Assembly: GCF_000632715.1 (NCBI RefSeq)
Contig: NZ_BAWO01000013.1
Location: forward strand, 62,001-126,000
Reading direction: 5' to 3'
From: Parageobacillus caldoxylosilyticus NBRC 107762
GTDB taxonomy: Bacteria > Bacillota > Bacilli > Bacillales > Anoxybacillaceae
Length of the DNA stretch: 64,000 nucleotides
Shown here: one piece after another, positions 43,402 through 51,720 of the stretch
Layout: each line of letters opens with the position of its first letter
How positions within the stretch are numbered: the stretch's first letter is position 1
The notes under the pieces: model-generated
Told to the model about the DNA's origin: nothing
What the model saw: the letters and a program-made list of their open reading frames with translations, nothing else
Databases searched by the model: none
Translations under genes and position numbers: made by a program

Positions 43402-44268
43402 ATGACGAAGTCAATCAATCGATTTTATACGTATTATTTTCTGTTACCTGCCGGAATTATTTATTTTGTGTTTTTCTTATTTCCAACTATTATGTCGTTC
43501 TTTTTTAGTATGACGTGGTGGACGTTGACAGATTGGAAGTTTATTGGATTAGAAAATTTTATCACTTTTTTCACGGAGCCATCATTGAATATCGGTTTTA
43601 AAAATACGATTATCTACGCTGTGGTGACATCTGGTCTGAAAGTGATATTCGGCTTTCTTCTCGGTGTGTTTCTTTGTTCAAGATTAAAAACGAAATCGTT
43701 TATTCGTTCGATGGTTTTCTTTCCAACGTTGTTGAGTACGATTGCTGTCGGGATTGCATTTACTGTGATGATGCATCCAACTCAGGGATTGATTAATAAA
43801 ACTCTCCAGGTACTCGGAATGGTCGGACCAGATTGGCTTGGGGATACGCGCATCGCTCTTTTATCGGTTGCGCTTGTCGATGTATGGAAAGGCGTAGGAA
43901 TAGCGACCGTGATTTTTATTGCTGGGATTATGTCGATTCCGGAAGAATATTATGAAGCACTGATGATGGACGGAGGCAATGCATTTCATAAATTTTGGTA
44001 TATTATCCTCCCGCTTAGCCGTCCAGCTATGAATTCAGTCATTATCCTTTCATTTATCGGAGGATTGCGTTCTTTCGACTTGATATGGGCGATGACAAAA
44101 GGAGGACCGGGATTTAGTACGGATCTTATTGCTTCGATTATTTACAAACAATATCAAGCTGGTTTTTATGGGCTCTCAACCGCCGGAAACGTGATTTTAT
44201 TTATAGTAGTATCTGCTTTAGCACTTCCATTATATGTATACTTAAACAGAAAAGAGGTGGATGTATGA
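43402..44268 (+). CDS. ABC sugar permease, MalF/UgpA type
   Basis: 288 residues, six helices. The EAA loop EEYYEALMMDGGNAFHKFWYIILPL contacts the ATPase. I use ATG 43402 with GAGGTGG nine bases upstream; GTG 43390 overlaps that site. Partner of the next gene, overlapping it by four bases. Confidence 0.9.
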   Translation: MTKSINRFYTYYFLLPAGIIYFVFFLFPTIMSFFFSMTWWTLTDWKFIGLENFITFFTEPSLNIGFKNTIIYAVVTSGLKVIFGFLLGVFLCSRLKTKSFIRSMVFFPTLLSTIAVGIAFTVMMHPTQGLINKTLQVLGMVGPDWLGDTRIALLSVALVDVWKGVGIATVIFIAGIMSIPEEYYEALMMDGGNAFHKFWYIILPLSRPAMNSVIILSFIGGLRSFDLIWAMTKGGPGFSTDLIASIIYKQYQAGFYGLSTAGNVILFIVVSALALPLYVYLNRKEVDV

Positions 44269-45152
44269 TGCCGATGAAAAAAGAAATGAGTCAACTAGCA
44301 GAAGAGACAAAAAGAGCAGTTTGGAACGGAAAAAAGGTAAAACAGTTAATTATTGAAGTCATTGCAGTCCTATTAACTATTGTTGTTTTTGGCATTCCTT
44401 TTTACTTCGTCATTATTAATGCAGTAAAGAATACACAAGAATCTTCCTTATTAAATATGAGTTGGCCTAGTAGTTTTCATTTGCTAGAAAACGTAAGGAC
44501 GGTATTAACTGCTAATGATGGTATGGTGGTGCGTGCATTTATCAACAGTACACTGCTTACTGTATTTTCTATTATTATTTTAGTTCTTGTAAGTTCCATG
44601 GCTGGGTTTGTTTTACAAAGAAAAATAAACAAGCTTAGCTCATTTTTTAACTTTCTAGTTATTACAGGATTAATTATTCCTCCTGCTGTGGTACCAACGA
44701 TATGGGTTCTTAATTCTCTTGGGTTGTTTAAAACATTGCCAGGTATTGTGCTTGTGGAGGTAGCACTTGGATTTCCTTTTGCTGCTTTGCTTTACAAAAG
44801 TTTTATGGCCACGATTCCACGTGAAATTGACGAAGCAGCACTTATAGACGGTTGTGGGAGTTTTCGCTTGTTTTTCCATATTATTTTCCCACTTCTAAAG
44901 CCGGTTACATCAACTATAGTCATTTTATCGGCAGTAGGAATTTACAATGATTTCGTTAACCCATTGTATTTTTACCCTGGAGCGGAAAATGTGACATTGC
45001 AGCTTACTCTTTACAATTTTATGAGCATGTATAAAACGGATTGGAATCTTCTTTTTACAAATATATTACTCATCTCCCTTCCGCCGCTAATATTATTTAT
45101 TTTCTTCAGTAAAAAGATTATTGCTGGAATGACAGCTGGTTCAATTAAGTAG
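44265..45152 (+). CDS. ABC sugar permease, MalG/UgpE type
   Basis: 295 residues, six helices with a basic N-terminal extension. The EAA loop is PREIDEAALIDGCGSFRLFF. No ATP-binding gene is found in the island, so, as for many Bacillus CUT1 importers, a shared MsmX-type ATPase encoded elsewhere is inferred. Confidence 0.9.
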   Translation: MMPMKKEMSQLAEETKRAVWNGKKVKQLIIEVIAVLLTIVVFGIPFYFVIINAVKNTQESSLLNMSWPSSFHLLENVRTVLTANDGMVVRAFINSTLLTVFSIIILVLVSSMAGFVLQRKINKLSSFFNFLVITGLIIPPAVVPTIWVLNSLGLFKTLPGIVLVEVALGFPFAALLYKSFMATIPREIDEAALIDGCGSFRLFFHIIFPLLKPVTSTIVILSAVGIYNDFVNPLYFYPGAENVTLQLTLYNFMSMYKTDWNLLFTNILLISLPPLILFIFFSKKIIAGMTAGSIK

Positions 45153-45247
45153 TCGTTGCATAAGGAATGATTTGTACCTCTATTGTGGTCAAAAAAATGA
45201 TTTTAATAAACGTCTGTTGAAAAAATCAAAGAGAGGAGTAGAAGAGA

Positions 45248-48178
45248 ATGAATGCTTTAAAAGTAAAGGATTTGAGGTGTGAATATAAAACCAATCCACT
45301 CGGAATAGATGTAAGAAAACCTCGAATCAGCTGGCGCATTGAATCGGATCGTCGGGGAACGATGCAACGAGCTTACCGTCTTCAAGTTTCTATAGTGGAA
45401 AATGATTTTGAAAACCTAGTGTGGGATACGGGATATATAGAGTCAGACCAATCCATTCATATCGAATATGATGGACCAGAACTAACTTCTCGAACAAGAT
45501 ATTATTACCGAGTGAAAATTTGGGACAATTTTGGTCGTGAGTCGGATTGGAGCGAAACTGCTTGGTGGGAAACGGCGCTTCTTGATACCAGCGAATGGAA
45601 GGCACAGTGGATTACTCCTGATCCAAACGAGATAGATCCTTTATCTGAACCCGTTTTTCTCCTTCGGAAAAGTTTTGAACTGAAAACAGGAATTTCCGCG
45701 GCACGCGTTTATGTAACCGGGGTTGGTCTATATGAATTGTATTTGAATGGAGAACGTGTGGGGGAAGATCTTCTAACCCCGGGTTGGACTAGTTATAAAA
45801 AGCGTCTTCAATATCAAACGTATGATGTTACATATCAGCTTCAAGAAGGATCAAATGCTATCGGTATTATGCTCGCGGATGGCTGGTACAAAGGAACATT
45901 AGGATGGGAAGGAAAGCGTCACATTTATGGGGATCGTCGTGCAGCCTTGGTTCAACTTCATGTTCAATATGAAGATGGGACGGAAGAATTAATTGTAACG
46001 GATACAACTTGGAAAGCCTCGATAGGGCCAATTTTGTATTCGGAAATTTATCATGGCGAAGTGTATGACGCTCGTTTAGAAAAACAAGGATGGAGTAGTG
46101 CGCATTTCAATGATGCGGACTGGAAAGGCGTTGTTGTTTGTGATTTACCACTGATTCATTTAGTGGCGCAGGAAAATTGGCCTACTCTCGTAACCGAAAC
46201 GCTCCGCCCAATCTCTTCTTTCGTGACACCGTCGGGAGAAACGGTGTTGGATATGGGACAAAATATGGTGGGACGGATCCGAATGACAGTCCATGCCCCT
46301 GCTGGCACGCGTATCACCCTTCAGCATGCTGAAGTGCTTGACAAAGAAGGAAACTTTTACACGGGAAACTTGCGCAAAGCGAAGCAGACGGTAACATATA
46401 TTGCAAAAGGGGAAGGTACGGAAGTTTATGCGCCTCATTTCACTTTTCAAGGATTTCGTTATGTGAAAGTGGAAGGATATCCGAATCAAGAAAACGGTCT
46501 GCCACTCAACTGCTTTATTGGCGAAGTCATTCATTCGGACATGGAACCGACAGGATATTTTGAATGCTCGAATCCATTAGTTAATCAGCTCCAACAAAAT
46601 ATTCGATGGGGGCAACGAGGTAACTTTGTCGATGTGCCGACCGATTGCCCGCAGCGTGATGAACGTCTAGGCTGGACAGGCGATGCACAAGTGTTCATTC
46701 GTACAGCATTGTTTAACTATCAAGGAGCTCCATTTTTTACGAAGTGGCTTCGCGATTTAAGAGCGGACCAATTGTCTGATGGCGGCGTTCCATTTGTAAT
46801 CCCTGATGTGCTGACTAATTCGATCGGTGAAGCTTCCTCAGCTGCATGGGGAGATGCAGCGGTGATTTGTCCATGGACCGTCTATCTTGTTTATGGGGAT
46901 AAGCGTTTGTTATCGGAGCAGTATGATAGCATGAAAGCATGGGTGGAGTATATACGAAACCAAGGAAACAATGAGTATCTGTGGAATACAGGGTTTCATT
47001 TTGGAGATTGGTTGGCATTAGACGCAAAAGAAAACAGCTATATTGGTGCAACTCCTAAAGATCTCATTGCCACCGCGTTTTACGCTTATTCGACACGCCT
47101 TGTTCGCGATGCGGCGGTTGTACTAGAAAAAGCGGAAGATGTAAGAATATATAGTGAACTATTACATCGAATTATTGCGCAGTTTCGTGAAGAATTTGTT
47201 ACGCCGTCTGGGCGATTAGCATCCCCGACGCAGACAGCTCATGTGCTGGCCCTTATGTTTGATTTAGTGGAAGGAGAAACGAAAAAGCGAATTGCCCATG
47301 AATTAAATGAAATGATTATAGAAAACGATTATCATTTAACAACAGGATTTGTAGGTACGCCTTATTTATGCTTTGTTCTTTCAAACAATGGTTACCACGA
47401 AACGGCAATGAAACTGTTATTACAGGACACATATCCGTCATGGCTTTATAGTGTGAAGAAAGGTGCAACGACAATTTGGGAGCATTGGGATAGCATTAAA
47501 CCAGACGGTTCATTTTGGAGCGACGATATGAACTCCTTCAATCATTATGCCTATGGGTCTATAGGAGATTGGATGTATCGTGTAGTGGCTGGATTAGATA
47601 TGGATGAAACAGAACCTGCCTTTAAGCGCATTCGTATTCAGCCAAGAATCAGCGGTCCCGAATTGACGTATGCAAAAGCATCTTACCATTCGATGTATGG
47701 TCTAATTGAATCGTTATGGCATTTGAGCGATGATGAAGTAGAAGTGAAGGTTCAGATTCCTGCCAATACAACGGCAGAAGTACTTCTTCCGGACGCAAAG
47801 CTGAAAGAGGTAAAAGAAAGTAGAAGTTCTATAGAATCCGTCACAGGTATTTATTCTGCTATAGAAACAACAAAAGGTGTACAGCTAACAGTTGGATCAG
47901 GTGTCTACCATTTTGTATATCCAAATAAGCATGGGCTTAGAGTTACTTTCTCTGCAGATACAAGATTGATTGATTTGTTGGCATATGAGGAAGCGGTACA
48001 ACTATTGGAAACATACGCTCCAGGAATTACAGCTCAACCGACATTCGGTCAAACGAAGACATATACGTTAAGACAATTAGCAAGTATGCCGAAAGTACCG
48101 CTATCGATTCATCAATTAGATGAGATTGTGGAAAAGTTAAATGCTCTTGATCTAAGACAAGCAGCCATCAAAAATTAG
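45248..48178 (+). CDS. Alpha-L-rhamnosidase, GH78
   Basis: 976 residues, no signal peptide, so intracellular and acting on imported rhamnosides. N-terminal Ig-like and beta domains (NPLGIDVRKPRISWRI, YVTGVGLYELYLNGERVG), then the (alpha/alpha)6 barrel with the GH78 hallmark VPTDCPQRDERLGWTGDAQV and the acid residue region TTIWEHWDSIKPDGSF, then a C-terminal beta domain. After that, about 80 extra residues (RVTFSADTRLIDLLAYEEAV to the end) form a small helical tail unusual for the family. GAGAGGAG site before the ATG. Terminator near 48341. Confidence 0.93.
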   Translation: MNALKVKDLRCEYKTNPLGIDVRKPRISWRIESDRRGTMQRAYRLQVSIVENDFENLVWDTGYIESDQSIHIEYDGPELTSRTRYYYRVKIWDNFGRESDWSETAWWETALLDTSEWKAQWITPDPNEIDPLSEPVFLLRKSFELKTGISAARVYVTGVGLYELYLNGERVGEDLLTPGWTSYKKRLQYQTYDVTYQLQEGSNAIGIMLADGWYKGTLGWEGKRHIYGDRRAALVQLHVQYEDGTEELIVTDTTWKASIGPILYSEIYHGEVYDARLEKQGWSSAHFNDADWKGVVVCDLPLIHLVAQENWPTLVTETLRPISSFVTPSGETVLDMGQNMVGRIRMTVHAPAGTRITLQHAEVLDKEGNFYTGNLRKAKQTVTYIAKGEGTEVYAPHFTFQGFRYVKVEGYPNQENGLPLNCFIGEVIHSDMEPTGYFECSNPLVNQLQQNIRWGQRGNFVDVPTDCPQRDERLGWTGDAQVFIRTALFNYQGAPFFTKWLRDLRADQLSDGGVPFVIPDVLTNSIGEASSAAWGDAAVICPWTVYLVYGDKRLLSEQYDSMKAWVEYIRNQGNNEYLWNTGFHFGDWLALDAKENSYIGATPKDLIATAFYAYSTRLVRDAAVVLEKAEDVRIYSELLHRIIAQFREEFVTPSGRLASPTQTAHVLALMFDLVEGETKKRIAHELNEMIIENDYHLTTGFVGTPYLCFVLSNNGYHETAMKLLLQDTYPSWLYSVKKGATTIWEHWDSIKPDGSFWSDDMNSFNHYAYGSIGDWMYRVVAGLDMDETEPAFKRIRIQPRISGPELTYAKASYHSMYGLIESLWHLSDDEVEVKVQIPANTTAEVLLPDAKLKEVKESRSSIESVTGIYSAIETTKGVQLTVGSGVYHFVYPNKHGLRVTFSADTRLIDLLAYEEAVQLLETYAPGITAQPTFGQTKTYTLRQLASMPKVPLSIHQLDEIVEKLNALDLRQAAIKN

Positions 48179-48340
48179 AGGTTAAAATGATATTGTGAAT
48201 ATCCAAATGACAGTCAGGTGACACTGATATGTAGGAGAATAAAGGTGCTAATATTCGATTTCTCCCGCAAGAAAATCCCCTTAATACTGAAAGTTTGATC
48301 ATCTGCGGTGTTTTAGTGGTTAGTGTAAACCAAAGAAAAC

Positions 48341-48382
48341 AGTGCACGTTCCATTCGATTTATGGAACGCGCACTTATTTTT
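48341..48382. terminator. Terminator after the rhamnosidase gene
   Basis: AGTGC-CGTTCCAT / ATGGAACG-GCACT stem, then TATTTTTA; lies between convergent genes. Confidence 0.75.
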
Positions 48383-48426
48383 ACGTAAACATAATGATGC
48401 AGGGAAGTTTGTATTGCTTGACATCA

Positions 48427-49203
48427 TTAGTATGCTGAACGAAGAGTTTCCACTATAGTGAAAGGGACGTTCCTATCTTCTAGTTCCTTTCTACAATGGA
48501 TATCAATTTTGTTGTCCGTAATAATGTGATCGATATCGCTTAAGGATGCCATGTGCACAAATGTACGAATACCAAATTTGCTGGAGTCCACCATTAGAAT
48601 CGTTTGATCGGCAATATCCATCATTCTTTTTTTCAATAAAGCTTGCCATTCGTTAGATTCACTTAATCCGTTCTCCAAATGGATCCCTTTACAGGAAAGA
48701 AAGGCTTTATCAACATGATAAGTTTCAAGGGATCGTTCTGCTAATGGACCAACATAGGAAAGCGATCTTGGCAGCAGCATTCCTCCTGTAGAAATGACTT
48801 GAATTTTTTCTTTTTTGCTTAATTCAATAGCTACTTTGATAGAATTTGTTACAACAGTTAAAGGCATATCAGGAAGCGATTTGGCAAGATACCAAGCTGT
48901 CGTGCTGGCGTCCAAAATAATACGGTCACCGCTAGAAATTTGTTTGACAGCCTCTTGAGCAATCGCCTTCTTTTCTGCTACATTAGTAATTTCCCGTTCG
49001 GAAAAATCGATTTCGCTTTCATCGCGAATGCTAATAGCCCCTCCATGGCTTCGTTTTAATTTATTTTCTCTTTCCAATTTTTCCAAATCACGACGAATGG
49101 TTTCCTCTGTTACTGAAAATAGCTTGCTTAGCTCGGATACACGAACGCTTAATCGTTCGTTTACAATTTCTACAATTTTTTGTTGTCTTTCTGCTGCTAA
49201 CAT
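48427..49203 (-). CDS. rhaR: DeoR-family transcriptional repressor, RhaR-like
   Basis: 258 residues. N-terminal winged helix (RQQKIVEIVNERLSVRVSEL ... EETIRRDLEKLERENKLKR) is the DeoR motif; the C-terminal DeoRC sugar-phosphate sensor includes DRIILDASTTAWYLAKSLP, VISTGGMLLP and LMVDSSKFG. In B. subtilis the DeoR-type RhaR (YulB) represses the rhamnose operon, with rhamnulose-1-phosphate as a likely inducer; same role inferred here. I choose the second ATG (49203) for spacing from AAAGGAG. Its promoter contains repeats that also occur upstream of rhaEW and the MFS gene. Confidence 0.85.
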   Translation of the reverse strand: MLAAERQQKIVEIVNERLSVRVSELSKLFSVTEETIRRDLEKLERENKLKRSHGGAISIRDESEIDFSEREITNVAEKKAIAQEAVKQISSGDRIILDASTTAWYLAKSLPDMPLTVVTNSIKVAIELSKKEKIQVISTGGMLLPRSLSYVGPLAERSLETYHVDKAFLSCKGIHLENGLSESNEWQALLKKRMMDIADQTILMVDSSKFGIRTFVHMASLSDIDHIITDNKIDIHCRKELEDRNVPFTIVETLRSAY

Positions 49204-49224
49204 CATGAACTCCTTTCCGGTTTG

Positions 49225-49320
49225 TTTTTCTAAAAATTGTTTGTTTATGTTTGTTTATTTCTGTTTATATCATAACATACTTTTGTTTATTGTCATGATA
49301 GTATTTTGTTTATTCAGAAA
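49225..49320 (-). promoter_or_regulatory. rhaR promoter with AATAAACAAA repeats
   Basis: On the minus strand AATAAACAAAA occurs twice, then TATGAT as -10, then ATAAACAGAAATAAACAAAC and ATAAACAAACAA before the gene. Repeated units around the -10 point to autoregulation by the DeoR-type protein. Confidence 0.6.
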
Positions 49321-49476
49321 AAATACGGGATACAGTGGAAAGTTTATAGAAGGAGGCAATGTTGTTAAGGTCGAAAAAATAACATTAACAGTTAGATGAA
49401 AAAACAAAAATTTAGAAAAAGCAAAGAAACCATCCGTTCTTGATAACTTTTTCAAAGAGTGAAGGGAAGAAGATAA

Positions 49477-49908
49477 GTGATCGAAATCAGTCATGATCTA
49501 TCCAAGGCAAATTGGCAACAGATGAAAGAGGTATATGAATCCGTCGGCTGGACGAAACATACGGAAGAAGTCATCCGGCAGGTATTTGAAGCAAGCAATG
49601 TCATTGCACTTGCCTTTTGTGACGGCCGCATTATCGGATTCGGCCGCGCTCTTTCCGATGGCGTGTTTAATGCGGCGATTTACGATGTGGTCGTTCATCG
49701 TGATTTTCAAGGGCGTGGCATCGGAAAAGCAATTGTGGAAGATTTGCTTGATCAGCTGCAGCATATTTCTTGCGTTCATTTGATTGCGACGACAGGAAAC
49801 GAGCCGTTTTACCAACAAGCAGGGTTTAAAAAGGTAAAAACGGCGATGGGGCGGTATCGCAGCCGCGATTTAGCGCGGGAATATTTAGAGGGGGGAGAAA
49901 ATGCATGA
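49477..49908 (+). CDS. GNAT-family N-acetyltransferase
   Basis: 143 residues. VHRDFQGRGIGKAIVEDLL is the acetyl-CoA-binding Q/RxxGxG/A motif, and LIATTGNEPFYQQAGFKKV the C-terminal half. GTG start, AGGGAAG upstream. Overlaps the next GNAT gene by four bases. Substrate unknown. Confidence 0.88.
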   Translation: MIEISHDLSKANWQQMKEVYESVGWTKHTEEVIRQVFEASNVIALAFCDGRIIGFGRALSDGVFNAAIYDVVVHRDFQGRGIGKAIVEDLLDQLQHISCVHLIATTGNEPFYQQAGFKKVKTAMGRYRSRDLAREYLEGGENA

Positions 49909-50402
49909 AAATAAGGCATGCGACGGTAGACGATGCGGAAGAATTGGCACATCTTATCTTGCAAGTAGAAAAAGAATCAGACTTTTTATTGTTTGAAGCA
50001 GGAGAACGAACTCTCACCCCAAAACAGCAGCGAAGCCAAATCGAAGCAATGCAGAATGAGGAAAACTCCACGATACTGGTGGCAGAGGCGGAAGGAAAAC
50101 TGGTTGGGTATTTAGTCGCAAGGGGAGGGCGTGCGAGACGAAATAAACATACGGCATATATCGTCATTGGTGTGCTGGCTTCATACAGAGGAAAAGGAAT
50201 CGGTACGATGCTGTTTGCCGAATTGGAGCGTTGGGCTCGCACGAAAGGCATTCACCGGTTGGAACTGACGGTAGTCGTTGACAATCAACGCGCGGTATCG
50301 CTGTATCGCAAAATGGGATTTGAACGGGAAGGAATCAAGCGTCATTCTCTTTTGATAAACGGAAAATATGTTGATGAATATTATATGGCAAAATGGTTGT
50401 AA
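49905..50402 (+). CDS. GNAT-family N-acetyltransferase, RimI/PhnO-like
   Basis: 165 residues. LASYRGKGIGTMLFAELERW is the acetyl-CoA loop; VVDNQRAVSLYRKMGFEREG the GNAT C-terminal signature. Translationally coupled to the preceding GNAT gene. Substrate unknown. Confidence 0.88.
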   Translation: MKIRHATVDDAEELAHLILQVEKESDFLLFEAGERTLTPKQQRSQIEAMQNEENSTILVAEAEGKLVGYLVARGGRARRNKHTAYIVIGVLASYRGKGIGTMLFAELERWARTKGIHRLELTVVVDNQRAVSLYRKMGFEREGIKRHSLLINGKYVDEYYMAKWL

Positions 50403-50417
50403 TTCGGAGGAAACAAG

Positions 50418-50513
50418 ATGGAACGCATTCATTTTTTAAAGCAAAGCCACTTTTATGAACAAAACGATAATAGGATCGAATTCATCACGATGACAAAAAA
50501 CCGTCTAATATGA
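50418..50513 (+). CDS. Short ORF, 31 aa, possible remnant
   Basis: ATG with GGAGG seven bases upstream, 16 bases after the GNAT stop. Reads MERIHFLKQSHFYEQNDNRI and stops after 31 codons. It could be a truncated third gene of the GNAT operon or a small peptide; no family recognised. Confidence 0.3.
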   Translation: MERIHFLKQSHFYEQNDNRIEFITMTKNRLI

Positions 50514-50555
50514 AAACAAGGTACTTTGTTTTCAATTAGCATTGGAGGATTAGAA

Positions 50556-51059
50556 ATGGAAGAAATGAAGCTATTTGTTAAAATCGCTCTGCATCGAATG
50601 TATGACCATTATCTGCCTAAATTGCTTCGTTCGATTCAGGCATTCAATACGGAACAATTGTGGGAATGTAATGCGCCAGGTTTGAACTCTGTTGGCGGTA
50701 TCGTTCTGCATATTTGTGAACACGTGAAAAGGAATACGCTCAGCTATTTGCAGCGTAACATCAAGTTTGATGCAGGAATTGAAGAATATTTTCCTCAGTT
50801 AGATTTCACACCGGATATGCTGTCCACCATCGTTCAGGAAACTTTTGATAAATGGAAACATCAGATTACGAATATGATCAACGAGAACAATTACAGTGAC
50901 ATCGATATGCATAGCCTCTTTCATTTGGTCGAACATACGAGCTACCATTTAGGGCAAATTGTCGATAGAGCGAAGAGAATGACGGGAACTTCATTTCAGT
51001 TTTGCCAAAACGGATTAAATGAAAAAACGTTACGGTCGATTATCGAAAACGAAAAGTGA
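50556..51059 (+). CDS. DinB-like four-helix protein
   Basis: 167 residues, DinB/YfiT-type helical bundle. Metal-ligand histidines are suggested by VLHICEHVKRN and HLVEHTSYHLGQIVDRAKR. ATG 50556 with TTGGAGGAT upstream. Members are metal-dependent thiol-related transferases or unknown; exact role not inferable. Confidence 0.78.
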   Translation: MEEMKLFVKIALHRMYDHYLPKLLRSIQAFNTEQLWECNAPGLNSVGGIVLHICEHVKRNTLSYLQRNIKFDAGIEEYFPQLDFTPDMLSTIVQETFDKWKHQITNMINENNYSDIDMHSLFHLVEHTSYHLGQIVDRAKRMTGTSFQFCQNGLNEKTLRSIIENEK

Positions 51060-51196
51060 TAGTGAGGAGAATGAATTAGCTTAAAGAAGGAAAAGAGTGG
51101 GAAGCGCAGATACATGCTACTATCCATTTAACAGACGGAAACATCACCTTTTTCCTATTTTGCGAATATATGTTCTTATATTCTGGCAATTTATGA

Positions 51197-51202
51197 TATA
51201 AT
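51197..51202 (+). promoter_or_regulatory. Promoter -10 of the type I toxin mRNA
   Basis: Perfect TATAAT with a weak TTCTTA-like -35 about 18 bases upstream. Transcription would start near 51209, giving an mRNA of about 260 bases ending at 51471. Confidence 0.55.
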
Positions 51203-51239
51203 AAACATGCACAGCTACATGCAGGGTGGGCAGTGGCTA

Positions 51240-51258
51240 CTCCCTTAAAGAAGGGAGG
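51240..51258 (+). promoter_or_regulatory. Shine-Dalgarno-sequestering hairpin of the toxin mRNA
   Basis: CTCCCTT (51240-51246) pairs perfectly with AAGGGAG (51251-51257), covering the GGGAGG ribosome site of the toxin ORF. Such occlusion is typical of type I toxin mRNAs. Confidence 0.65.
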
Positions 51259-51266
51259 TGCCGCTG

Positions 51267-51356
51267 ATGATGACCATTGCCGATGCGCTGACATTAATGA
51301 TTGCCTTTGCATCGCTCATTGTCACCGTCATCGCTGTATCCAAAAACAAAAAGTAA
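51267..51356 (+). CDS. Holin-like type I toxin peptide, 29 aa
   Basis: Peptide MMTIADALTLMIAFASLIVT then VIAVSKNKK: short polar N-terminus, one membrane helix, basic tail. This matches the putative holin-like toxin family of Firmicutes (TxpA/BsrG-like group), which damage the membrane when the antisense RNA is absent. The ribosome site is hidden in a hairpin, 5' and 3' UTR segments are complementary (51221-51230 with 51357-51366; 51230-51237 with 51405-51412), and an antisense gene overlaps the 3' end. The start may be the first or second ATG. Confidence 0.8.
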   Translation: MMTIADALTLMIAFASLIVTVIAVSKNKK

Positions 51357-51486
51357 CCCACCCTGCTCGGCCTAAGTGAGGGTAGGTTACTATCCGCTTT
51401 CCGGGCCACTGCACTTCTTGCAGTAAGCTGTGTATCGATGGGACATTGGTTGCCGCCAATGTCCTGTTTTTATCTTATTGCTGTTC
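51341..51486 (-). ncRNA. Antisense antitoxin RNA of the type I module
   Basis: On the minus strand TTGTCA (51517-51522) and TATAAT (51493-51498) with an 18-base spacer form a near-consensus promoter, predicting a start near 51486. The transcript would end at a hairpin (51353-51390) followed by TTTTTGTTTTT. The 12-bp stem has a C-A mismatch if read on the plus strand but a U-G pair on the minus strand, so it is built to work in the antisense direction. The RNA of about 145 bases covers the toxin 3' UTR and last codons. Confidence 0.7.
51440..51471 (+). terminator. Terminator of the toxin mRNA
   Basis: GGACATTGG / CCAATGTCC stem followed by TGTTTTTATC. Confidence 0.85.
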
Positions 51487-51492
51487 AACTTT

Positions 51493-51522
51493 ATTATACG
51501 CATACAGTGGATGACATGACAA
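51493..51522 (-). promoter_or_regulatory. Promoter of the antitoxin RNA
   Basis: TTGTCA, 18 bases, TATAAT on the minus strand; much closer to consensus than the toxin promoter, as expected for an antitoxin in excess. Confidence 0.7.
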
Positions 51523-51547
51523 GAAAATTATCTTTGTATTAGTATTA

Positions 51548-51682
51548 TTGGTTTTTTTCACAGGGAAACGTTCGCGGTTGTTGCGCTGGCGTTATACGTT
51601 TCGGGTGAACGAAGGCGATGAAGAATGGGAACGATTGCTTGTTGCGGCATATGTGCTATTTAATTACACGTATTGCCAGTAA
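51548..51682 (+). pseudogene. Fragment of a membrane-anchored protein
   Basis: The frame reads LVFFTGKRSRLLRWRYTFRV NEGDEEWERLLVAAYVLFNY up to a TAA, and is open further upstream (KKIIFVLVLL) without a start or ribosome site. It looks like the start of a membrane-anchored protein whose initiation region has been replaced by the antitoxin promoter. Family unknown. Confidence 0.3.
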
Positions 51683-51720
51683 ATATGACGCCTCCCGACT
51701 ATTTGCGGAAGGCGAATTTG

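Noticed and set aside
49350..49399. Seven-codon leader ORF (MLLRSKK) with AAGGAGG before the GNAT pair
   Set aside because: Too short to judge and without a paired hairpin or regulatory codons, so no attenuation mechanism could be supported.
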